This document shows, piece after piece, positions 23,318-29,847 of a DNA stretch of 34,529 nt. The position numbers were made by a program, and so were the translations under genes. Position 1 is the first letter of the stretch; the number at the start of each line of letters is the position of its first letter. A model generated the notes under the pieces. That model saw only the letters and a program-made list of their open reading frames with translations, did not search any database and was not told the DNA's origin. Where the stretch lies: NCBI GenBank assembly GCA_017561085.1, contig JAFZDQ010000105.1, positions 1-34,529 on the forward strand, given 5' to 3'. This DNA is from Lachnospiraceae bacterium. GTDB lineage: Bacteria; Bacillota; Clostridia; Lachnospirales; Lachnospiraceae.

Positions 23318-25075
23318 ATGAAACTGAGAAAATTAACAGCATTACTGCTTAGCGTTGCTATGGCAGCTACATTATTAGTTGGTTGTGGCGCTAAGGAAGA
23401 AGCAGCAGCTCCTGCTACAGAAGAAGCAGCACCTGCTACTGAAGAAGCTCCTGCAGCAGAAGAAGCAGCACCCGCTGAAGAAGAAGCTCCTGCAGCAGAA
23501 GAAGCAAAAACTTACTCTGAAGATGAAATCAAAGATTTCACAATGTTCATCACAATGCCCGGTTCTGAAATCAACGACGACAACGAAGTTGCTCAGATGA
23601 TCGCTGAAAAGTGGGGCGTAAGAGTAAAAGAAACATGGTTAACAGGCCAGACAGCATCTGAAGCAACAGGTACTCTGATTGCATCTGATGAATATCCTGA
23701 CTTCATCGACTCCGATGATATGGGTATCTTAGCTGACTCCGGCGCTTTAATTCCCCTCGATGAATACATCGATCAGTATCCTGAATTCAAAGAAAAATGG
23801 TTTACTGAAGCAGAATGGGAAAAATTCCGTTGGACAGATGGTCACATCTACTGGATCAATCCTTTCGGTAACACCAAGGGAGCTCCTACAGCTACAACTC
23901 ATAACGACGAAGCATTCTGGATTCAGGTAAGAGTTCTTGAATGGGCTGGATATCCTGAAATCAAGACCATGGATCAGTACTTCCAGGTAATCGAAGATTA
24001 CATTGCAGCTAACCCTACAATGGAAGACGGAACACCTAACCTTGCTTACACTATCCTTTGCGAAGACTGGAGATACTTCTGTCTTGAAAACGCTGGTCAG
24101 TTCTTAGCTGGTTATCCTAACGATGGTTCCGTTATCGTTAACAAAGCTACTATGACAATCGAAGATTACAATACTTCTGAAGATACAATTAAGTACTTCA
24201 AGAAACTGAACGAAGAATACAAGAAAGGTTTCGTAGATCCCGAATCCTTCACACAGACATACGATGAATATATCGCTAAGCTTTCCACAGGTCGTGTACT
24301 TGGTATGGTTGACCAGTGGTGGGATTTCGCTTACACTGTAAACGATGTATTCGTACAGCAGGGTCTTGACGCTCAGGGATGTAACTACGTTCCTCTTGGT
24401 TTAACAACTGAAGAAGGTATGGAAAACAGATGGCATACATTTGATGACACTGTTAACCAGGCATCCGGTATCGCTATCACAGTTGACTGTGAAGATCCCG
24501 ATACAGCTTTCAGATTCTTAGTAGACTGTGCTATGGATCAGGAACTTCATGACTTAAGATTCTGGGGTGTAGAAGGCGTTGACTACTCTGTAGATGAAAA
24601 CGGCTTATACTACAGAACAGATGATCAGAGAAATATGTTAGCTGACACAGCTTACCAGGCATCTCACGTATGTGCTTACTCCTACTTCCCTCAGTGGCAT
24701 GGAACAAGCGATGACGGCATCAACGCTAACAAGCCTGAAGAACAGCCTTCTGAATTCCAGAACGGTATGGCTCAGCCTCTTAAGGACTGCTTCGCAGCAT
24801 ATGGCGCTGGCAACTACGTTGATATGATTGGTTCCGTAGTAGAAGCTAACGGACCTTGGTTCCCTATGTACTCTTACTCCAACAACTTCACAACAGAAAC
24901 TCCTGGTGGTGTAGCTTGGACAAAGATGGGCGAAATCAAGCATGAATGGTTACCTAAGGTAGTTATGGCTGAAGATTTCGACGCTACATGGGCTGAATAC
25001 ATGGAAGTTTACAATGCAGCTAAGCCTGAAGATTTCTTAGCTGAAATGCAGGCAATTCTTGACACATTCAAATAA
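23318..25075 (+). CDS. Lipoprotein solute-binding protein (YtcQ/LplA type)
   Basis: A 585-residue extracellular binding protein for an oligosaccharide ABC transporter. The signal peptide (MKLRKLTALLLSVAMAATLLVGC) ends in lipobox LVGC with the lipidated Cys23. Residues about 26-64 are a low-complexity Glu/Ala/Pro linker that holds the domain away from the membrane. The mature part matches the large family 1 binding proteins that accompany LplB/YtcP permeases. Ligand is probably an aldouronic acid or decorated xylo-oligosaccharide, judged from the neighbouring enzymes. AGGGAGG lies 9-10 bases before the ATG. Codon choice is distinct from other genes in the window (GCT, ACA and GAA dominate over GCC and ACC), fitting very high expression. 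A strong hairpin separates it from the permease genes. Confidence 0.92.
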   Translation: MKLRKLTALLLSVAMAATLLVGCGAKEEAAAPATEEAAPATEEAPAAEEAAPAEEEAPAAEEAKTYSEDEIKDFTMFITMPGSEINDDNEVAQMIAEKWGVRVKETWLTGQTASEATGTLIASDEYPDFIDSDDMGILADSGALIPLDEYIDQYPEFKEKWFTEAEWEKFRWTDGHIYWINPFGNTKGAPTATTHNDEAFWIQVRVLEWAGYPEIKTMDQYFQVIEDYIAANPTMEDGTPNLAYTILCEDWRYFCLENAGQFLAGYPNDGSVIVNKATMTIEDYNTSEDTIKYFKKLNEEYKKGFVDPESFTQTYDEYIAKLSTGRVLGMVDQWWDFAYTVNDVFVQQGLDAQGCNYVPLGLTTEEGMENRWHTFDDTVNQASGIAITVDCEDPDTAFRFLVDCAMDQELHDLRFWGVEGVDYSVDENGLYYRTDDQRNMLADTAYQASHVCAYSYFPQWHGTSDDGINANKPEEQPSEFQNGMAQPLKDCFAAYGAGNYVDMIGSVVEANGPWFPMYSYSNNFTTETPGGVAWTKMGEIKHEWLPKVVMAEDFDATWAEYMEVYNAAKPEDFLAEMQAILDTFK

Positions 25076-25122
25076 ATCGAGAATTTAGAAACTTCAATAT
25101 TCTGAAATAATTGCATGATAAG

Positions 25123-25165
25123 AGCAGCAATAGGCATTCAGAAACGAATACTATTGCTGCTTTTT
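25123..25165 (+). terminator. Intra-operon terminator after the binding protein
   Basis: A perfect 11-bp stem AGCAGCAATAG (25123-25133) / CTATTGCTGCT (25151-25161), then four more T residues. It lies between the binding protein and its permeases and should lower permease expression relative to the binding protein. Confidence 0.85.
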
Positions 25166-25187
25166 GACTGTAAGATAGGGGTGGCGT

Positions 25188-26123
25188 ATGGCTCAAGAAG
25201 TAATTAAAAAAGATAAAAAGTATACCTGGAAAGAATTTAAGAGACAGAAGTTCCTTATGATTGTTTCTTTCTTTATGGTAGTATATGGTTTAATTTTCTA
25301 TTACTGGCCGTTAACCGGCTGGCTTATGGCTTTCGAAAATTATAAGCCCAGAAAGGGCCTTTTAGGTTCCGATTTTGTTGGACTTGCAAAGTTCAAGTTC
25401 TTATTTGAAGATGACGTGTTTATCAGAGTTATCCGAAACACACTTGCAATGGGTGTGCTGAATCTGGTTACATCCACTATTATGGCAATTTTATTTGCAA
25501 TTCTTTTGAACGAAGTTAAAAATGTATTCGGAAAGAAGCTGGTTCAGACAATTTCTTATCTGCCTCACTTCCTTTCCTGGATTATTGTTACCGGTATTTT
25601 GCATGATGCTTTATCATCCTCCGGTATTATCAATGAACTTTTATTAAAGTTCGGTTTTGTAGATCAGGCAATCAACTTCTTTGCTCATACACAGTACTTC
25701 TGGCCGATTGTTGCATTTGCTAACTGTTGGAAAGAAACAGGATGGAATGCCATTATTTATTTGGCTGCAATTACTTCCATTGACCCTTGCTTATATGAAG
25801 CAGCATCCATTGACGGTGCAGGCAGATGGGCGAAGATTAAATATATTACACTTCCCAGTATTAAGCCTACCATTATGATTCTGTTACTTATGAATGTAGG
25901 TAATGTATTAAACGCAGGTTTTGAAATCCAGTATTTGTTGGGTAACGGTCTTGTTAAGAGTGTTTCCGATACGATTGATATTTACGTACTCAGATGGGGT
26001 ATCAGTCAGAACGACTTCTCCCTCGGTACTGCAGCAGGTATCTTCAAGAGTGTTGTTAGTATTGTCTTAATCGTAATTGCCAACTACGCTGCTAAGCGTA
26101 TGGGCGAAGAAAGATTATTCTAG
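25188..26123 (+). CDS. lplB: ABC sugar permease, LplB type
   Basis: A 311-residue inner-membrane permease with about six helices; the first follows a short basic N-terminus (KKDKKYTWKEFKRQK). The cytoplasmic EAA loop that contacts the ATPase is seen as YEAASIDGAGRWAKIKYITLPSIKP. This is the first of two partner permeases; the energising ATPase is not encoded in the window and is probably a shared MsmK/MalK-type protein, as is usual for this transporter class. Ribosome site GGGGTGG precedes the ATG. The next permease starts 11 bases after its stop. Confidence 0.93.
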   Translation: MAQEVIKKDKKYTWKEFKRQKFLMIVSFFMVVYGLIFYYWPLTGWLMAFENYKPRKGLLGSDFVGLAKFKFLFEDDVFIRVIRNTLAMGVLNLVTSTIMAILFAILLNEVKNVFGKKLVQTISYLPHFLSWIIVTGILHDALSSSGIINELLLKFGFVDQAINFFAHTQYFWPIVAFANCWKETGWNAIIYLAAITSIDPCLYEAASIDGAGRWAKIKYITLPSIKPTIMILLLMNVGNVLNAGFEIQYLLGNGLVKSVSDTIDIYVLRWGISQNDFSLGTAAGIFKSVVSIVLIVIANYAAKRMGEERLF

Positions 26124-26134
26124 GAGGTGCGGAC

Positions 26135-27031
26135 ATGAAAAAACAGAAAACATCATTAGCAGACAAAATTTTCGTGGTTTGCAATACCTTATTTATGATC
26201 GCCTTCGTGGTTGTTACATTATATCCTGTATTAAATACTCTGGCTATCTCCTTAAACGACGGTGTTGATGCTGTCCGTGGCGGTATTTATTTATGGCCCA
26301 GAAAGTTCACATGGAAGAACTATCAGACAGTACTCGGTATCCAGGATATCATAATTGGTGCTAAGATTACAGTACTCCGTACCGTACTTGGTACATTGAT
26401 TGCTCTTGTTGCGAATGCACTTCTTGCTTTCGTAGTAAGCCGTAAGAGATTTTTATTTAAGTCCCAGCTTTCTTTATTCTGGGTAATTACCATGTATGTA
26501 AACGGTGGTTTGATTCCTGTATTCTTATTATACAGAAACTTAGGTCTTACCGGTACATTCTGGGTATACGTTATTCCCGGTGCAATCAGCGCATTTAACA
26601 TGCTGGTACTTAGAACTTACATGCAGGGACTTCCTGATTCCCTGGAAGAATCCGCACAGCTTGATGGTGCAGGATACTGGACAGTATTCTACAAAATCAT
26701 TTCACCTTTGTGTAAACCCGTATACGCAACAGTTGCTCTGTTCGTAGCGGTATGGCAGTGGAACTCCTGGTTTGATGCCATGATTTACAACCGTATGAAT
26801 GATGAATATACAACATTACAGTACGAGTTGATGAAACTGTTATCATCCGTTATGCAGCAGGGTGGTAATGCGGCAAACGCAGCAGCAGCAGGTGCTACCT
26901 CTGCAGCAGTAACTCCCGTTACAGTTCGTTCTGCAGCAACCATCGCAACCATGTTACCTATTATTATGTTATATCCTTTCTTACAGAGATATTTCGTAAC
27001 AGGTCTTACCATCGGTGGTGTAAAAGAATAA
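26135..27031 (+). CDS. ytcP: ABC sugar permease, YtcP/LplC type
   Basis: A 298-residue permease with about six membrane helices. The EAA loop reads LEESAQLDGAGYWTVFYKIISPLCKP. The family's typical low-complexity cytoplasmic or periplasmic loop rich in Ala, Asn and Thr lies at about 238-262, followed by the closing PFLQRYFVTGLTIGGVKE. AGGAGG precedes the ATG and it is coupled to the LplB-type gene. Together with the lipoprotein it forms the importer for the sugars broken down by the GH67, GH8 and GH3 enzymes. A strong terminator follows. Confidence 0.93.
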   Translation: MKKQKTSLADKIFVVCNTLFMIAFVVVTLYPVLNTLAISLNDGVDAVRGGIYLWPRKFTWKNYQTVLGIQDIIIGAKITVLRTVLGTLIALVANALLAFVVSRKRFLFKSQLSLFWVITMYVNGGLIPVFLLYRNLGLTGTFWVYVIPGAISAFNMLVLRTYMQGLPDSLEESAQLDGAGYWTVFYKIISPLCKPVYATVALFVAVWQWNSWFDAMIYNRMNDEYTTLQYELMKLLSSVMQQGGNAANAAAAGATSAAVTPVTVRSAATIATMLPIIMLYPFLQRYFVTGLTIGGVKE

Positions 27032-27038
27032 AAATTGG

Positions 27039-27067
27039 GGGCATTCCGCTTGCGGAGTGCCCTTTTT
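27039..27067 (+). terminator. Terminator of the transporter genes
   Basis: GGGCATTCCG pairs with CGGAGTGCCC (27039-27062; loop CTTG), then five T residues at 27063-27067. Its 3' arm overlaps the next inverted repeat by three C residues. Confidence 0.9.
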
Positions 27068-27100
27068 ACTTCATAGAAAATTCCTATGAAGTAAAAAGGG
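27060..27100. repeat. Perfect 17-bp inverted repeat
   Basis: Bases 27060-27076 are perfectly complementary to 27084-27100 around a 7-base loop. The first three bases also belong to the terminator stem, so the two structures compete. Two further hairpins follow: TGTCGC/GCGACA (27129-27143) and GATTGTGC/GCACAATC (27158-27177). Confidence 0.85.
27070..27090. repeat. 21-bp palindrome, copy 1 (flanks the LspA-like gene)
   Basis: A near-palindrome with outer TTCATAG and inner CCTAT, matching 27684-27704 at 18 of 21 positions. The two copies lie on either side of the LspA-like gene. Confidence 0.6.
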
Positions 27101-27199
27101 AAAGATGTGCAGCTCGCGGGGAGGTAAATGTCGCTTTGCGACACGCTTGTGCGCGGAGATTGTGCGGATGCACAATCTAATTAACAGAAAGGACAGCCT

Positions 27200-27652
27200 A
27201 TGCAGTATTTAGCGGTGATATTAGGGGTTTTTGGCCTGGAACTGAAAATCAAGAATGATATAGAGAAAAAGTTGACAGAGTGCGCTGAGAAAAAGGCCTG
27301 CGGCGGTTTGCTTCTGATCCGCCGGCATCACAACCGGGGAGCGTTTTTGAATGCCGGTCAAAGCAAACAGAAAGTGATTGCCGGGATATCGGTACTGCTG
27401 ACTGTATCGGCAACGCTTCTTTTTGCAATAACCTTAGGAAATGCGGGAAAAGGGTTGATGAAATGGGGACTGACACTTTTGCTGGGAGGAGCATACAGCA
27501 ATACCTATGACCGCATAGTGCGCCGGTATGTAGTGGATTATGTTAGCTTTAATGTGCCCCTCCCTTGGCTTAGACGTATTATTTTTAATATAGGGGATTT
27601 TTGTATCATGATTGGTGCCGCGCTTGCAACTGTCGGATATTACGGAAAATGA
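27200..27652 (+). CDS. LspA-like (signal peptidase II family) membrane protein
   Basis: A 150-residue protein related to lipoprotein signal peptidase. Recognisable LspA features are NRGAF (near 45-49), GGAYSNTYDRIVRRYVVDYVSF and FNIGDFCIMIGA; the last two carry the pair of aspartates that form the aspartic-protease active site. The usual N-terminal LDxxTK segment is replaced by LELKIKND, and only about three membrane helices are obvious where LspA has four, so it is a divergent relative and perhaps not the housekeeping enzyme. AAAGGA is the ribosome site. It stands alone between terminators and is bracketed by related 21-bp palindromes. Peptidase activity is plausible since both aspartates are kept. 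Confidence 0.75.
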   Translation: MQYLAVILGVFGLELKIKNDIEKKLTECAEKKACGGLLLIRRHHNRGAFLNAGQSKQKVIAGISVLLTVSATLLFAITLGNAGKGLMKWGLTLLLGGAYSNTYDRIVRRYVVDYVSFNVPLPWLRRIIFNIGDFCIMIGAALATVGYYGK

Positions 27653-27681
27653 CTTCACAGGATAAACCTGTGAAGTTTTTT
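27652..27681 (+). terminator. Terminator after the LspA-like gene
   Basis: Perfect 10-bp stem ACTTCACAGG (27652-27661) / CCTGTGAAGT (27667-27676), loop ATAAA, then five more T residues. The left arm touches the stop codon. Confidence 0.92.
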
Positions 27682-27683
27682 AG

Positions 27684-27704
27684 TTCATAGGAATTTCCTA
27701 TAAA
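27684..27704. repeat. 21-bp palindrome, copy 2
   Basis: Second copy of the element at 27070-27090, starting TTCATAGG, immediately after the terminator of the LspA-like gene and before the GntR promoter. Confidence 0.6.
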
Positions 27705-27712
27705 TTTTATGG

Positions 27713-27774
27713 TTGACAAATTGAATATAATGTATTAGTGTATTAGGAAGATAGTACAACAATACAATAATACA
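27713..27774 (+). promoter_or_regulatory. Promoter and GntR operator of the ABC operon
   Basis: A perfect -35 TTGACA at 27713-27718. Downstream, TGTATTAGTGTATT (27731-27744) and AATACAATAATACA (27761-27774) are inverted copies matching at 13 of 14 positions with a 16-base spacer. The left arm covers the expected -10, so a bound repressor would block polymerase. Such TGTATTA-type sites suit the YtrA-type GntR protein encoded next. Confidence 0.7.
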
Positions 27775-27791
27775 AAGAAAGGAAGGATGAT

Positions 27792-28163
27792 ATGGCGTGG
27801 AATTTAAATTCTGACCGTCCCATCTATGCACAGATTGTGGAACGGATTCAAATGCAAATCGTATCAGGTGTTTATCAGCCGGGAGAGAAGATTCCCAGCG
27901 TAAGAGAGTTGGCTGCCGAAGCAGGGGTGAATCCGAATACCATGCAAAAGGCGCTTAGTGAATTGGAACGCAGCGGTCTTGTGACTGCAATCAGAACAAG
28001 CGGAAGGGTTGTAACAGAAAATAGGGAAATGATTATGGAAACCAGAAACAGTATCGCGAAGACGCAGATTCAGGAATTTTTGCAGAGGATGATGGAGCTT
28101 GGATATGAGAAGAAAGATATCCTTACGCTTCTTAAGAAGGAAACGGGAGGGGAGGACTTGTAA
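27792..28163 (+). CDS. GntR-family repressor, YtrA type
   Basis: A 123-residue regulator. The winged helix-turn-helix fills residues about 8-75 (PIYAQIVERIQMQI, then GEKIPSVRELAAEAGVNPNTM and a wing ending ERSGLVTA). The remaining 45 residues are a short helical dimerisation tail, characteristic of the YtrA subfamily. These proteins repress the operon in which they lie, usually one for an ABC exporter that responds to cell-envelope stress. AAAGGAAGG is the ribosome site, and the stop codon overlaps the ATPase start by one base. A matching inverted-repeat operator lies directly upstream. Confidence 0.92.
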   Translation: MAWNLNSDRPIYAQIVERIQMQIVSGVYQPGEKIPSVRELAAEAGVNPNTMQKALSELERSGLVTAIRTSGRVVTENREMIMETRNSIAKTQIQEFLQRMMELGYEKKDILTLLKKETGGEDL

Positions 28164-28861
28164 TGGAACTTGTTAAAGTAGAGAATCTTACCAAAGTATA
28201 TGATAAAAAGAAACAGGCACTGAACCATTTAAACCTTGAAATCGGAAGGGGTAAAATCATCGGACTTCTCGGTCCTAACGGAAGCGGTAAAACGACGCTG
28301 ATTAAGACTCTGACCGGATTGCTTCAGCCCAGTGAAGGAGCTGTTTATATTAACGGTCAAAAGCCCGGCCCGGAAACGAAAGCAAGAGTTTCTTATTTGC
28401 CGGAAAGAACCTATTTATCCCCGGCGAAGAGAGTGTCGGAAGTGATTGAATTTTTTGCTGATTTTTATGAGGATTTCCGGACGGAAAGAGCCAAAGAGAT
28501 GCTTAACTCCCTGGGGATCGATGAAAAGGCCAAAATCAAAACCTTATCAAAGGGAACGCGGGAAAAGGTACAGCTGATTTTAGTGATGAGCCGTGATGCG
28601 GATTTGTTTATACTGGATGAACCCATTGCAGGCGTGGACCCTGCCGCAAGGGATTACATTATTAAGACGATCATTACCAATTATAATGAAAATGCTACCG
28701 TTCTTTTATCCACTCATTTGATTACGGATATTGAAAATATTTTGGATGAAGTAATCTTTATAAAGGACGGAAACCTGGTAATGCAGAGTACAGTGGAAGA
28801 GATCCGTGAAAAAGAAGGAAAGAGCGTGGACGCTTATTTTAGGGAGGTGTTTGCATGTTAA
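28163..28861 (+). CDS. ABC transporter ATPase (YtrB-like)
   Basis: A 232-residue nucleotide-binding subunit. Walker A GPNGSGKT is at 37-44, the signature motif reads LSKGTREK in place of LSGGQ (a known variant in this subfamily), Walker B LFILDEP follows, and the switch histidine is in LLSTHL. It powers the membrane subunit encoded next, and the two reading frames overlap by seven bases, so they are translationally coupled. GGAGGGGAGG is a strong ribosome site inside the gntR gene end. The substrate of the exporter is unknown. Confidence 0.93.
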   Translation: MELVKVENLTKVYDKKKQALNHLNLEIGRGKIIGLLGPNGSGKTTLIKTLTGLLQPSEGAVYINGQKPGPETKARVSYLPERTYLSPAKRVSEVIEFFADFYEDFRTERAKEMLNSLGIDEKAKIKTLSKGTREKVQLILVMSRDADLFILDEPIAGVDPAARDYIIKTIITNYNENATVLLSTHLITDIENILDEVIFIKDGNLVMQSTVEEIREKEGKSVDAYFREVFAC

Positions 28862-29682
28862 AGAAGTTAATGAAGCATGAGTGGAAATCCATCGGAAAAA
28901 TTCCCGTAATCATGCTGATTGTATTATTTGTATCGACCATTATAGCGGGACTTACTTTTGCTTACCCTGTGTGGGAAAGCGAGACCTTAACCGGTGTGGA
29001 ATTTTTGATTGTTTTCGTGTGGATGTTGTATTACGGAATCCTGATGGGGATAAGCGTGGGACTTTCTATTTATTTAGCGGCTCATTTTTACAAAAGTATG
29101 TATACCGATGAAGGCTATTTAACACATACCCTTCCGGTTACGCCTGGGCAGTTGCTTATTTCCAAGTGGTTACCTATGACAGGATGGCTTTTTATTATGT
29201 CAATTGCAATGATTCTTGCGATTCTGTTATTTGCATTTATGGCAGTGATGTTTATCAGACCGGACGGACTGACGACAATGCAACTGATTTCGGATATCAA
29301 AGAAGTGTTTGCGGAACTGGGCACTGTTTTCGGAGAACAGGGCGGCGTAGGATTTTTCCTGAGTATACTTCTGATGGTGGTAGTAAGCGGCTTTTCCGGT
29401 TCCATGATGGTGATTGGCTCCGTTACCCTCGGACAGCTTGTGAGCAAGCACAAAATTTTGGGCTCCGTCGGTGCTTATTTTGCGATTAATTCCATCGTAA
29501 CTACGGTATCCATGCTGGCCATGCTTCCCATGATGATAAGTATGGCCGGGGAAGAAATTGTTAGTCCTTTTGATATACTGACTCCTACCTATACGATGAT
29601 GTCGGTTGTGATGCTGGTGGTCATAGCAGTGTTATTCTTTGTCAGTGAATTAGTTATGAAGAAAAAACTGAATTTAGACTAA
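28855..29682 (+). CDS. ABC-2-type permease subunit
   Basis: A 275-residue integral membrane protein with about six helices: roughly 18-38, 54-78, 104-130, 160-188, 198-222 and 245-268. The short segment MYTDEGYLTHTLPVT near 82-96 is typical of permeases paired with YtrA/YtrB systems. It forms the membrane half of the GntR-controlled exporter. The gene overlaps the ATPase gene and is followed by a long inverted repeat with a T run. Substrate unknown; a role in envelope stress is inferred from the family. Confidence 0.88.
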   Translation: MLKKLMKHEWKSIGKIPVIMLIVLFVSTIIAGLTFAYPVWESETLTGVEFLIVFVWMLYYGILMGISVGLSIYLAAHFYKSMYTDEGYLTHTLPVTPGQLLISKWLPMTGWLFIMSIAMILAILLFAFMAVMFIRPDGLTTMQLISDIKEVFAELGTVFGEQGGVGFFLSILLMVVVSGFSGSMMVIGSVTLGQLVSKHKILGSVGAYFAINSIVTTVSMLAMLPMMISMAGEEIVSPFDILTPTYTMMSVVMLVVIAVLFFVSELVMKKKLNLD

Positions 29683-29694
29683 AAAAATGGTAAA

Positions 29695-29759
29695 GAACTC
29701 TTTTTAATTGGTAAAATGCTCTTTTTTACAAAAAAAATTAAAAAGAGTTCATTTTTTTT
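29695..29759 (+). terminator. Terminator of the GntR-ABC operon
   Basis: A perfect 15-bp stem, 29695-29709 with 29736-29750, a 26-base loop, then A and eight T residues. The flanking A run (29681-29687) is partly complementary too. Confidence 0.85.
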
Positions 29760-29770
29760 GTAAAAATAGC

Positions 29771-29799
29771 ACGACAAATTGTGTTAAAAGTGTTATAAT
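29771..29799 (+). promoter_or_regulatory. Extended -10 promoter of the chemoreceptor
   Basis: TATAAT at 29794-29799 preceded by TGT (extended -10), with ACGACA at 29771-29776 and a 17-base spacer. About 49 bases before the start codon. Confidence 0.65.
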
Positions 29800-29847
29800 G
29801 TCTGTAAAGTATTCCCCTAAGGAACTATATTGGCAGGAGGATAGGGT

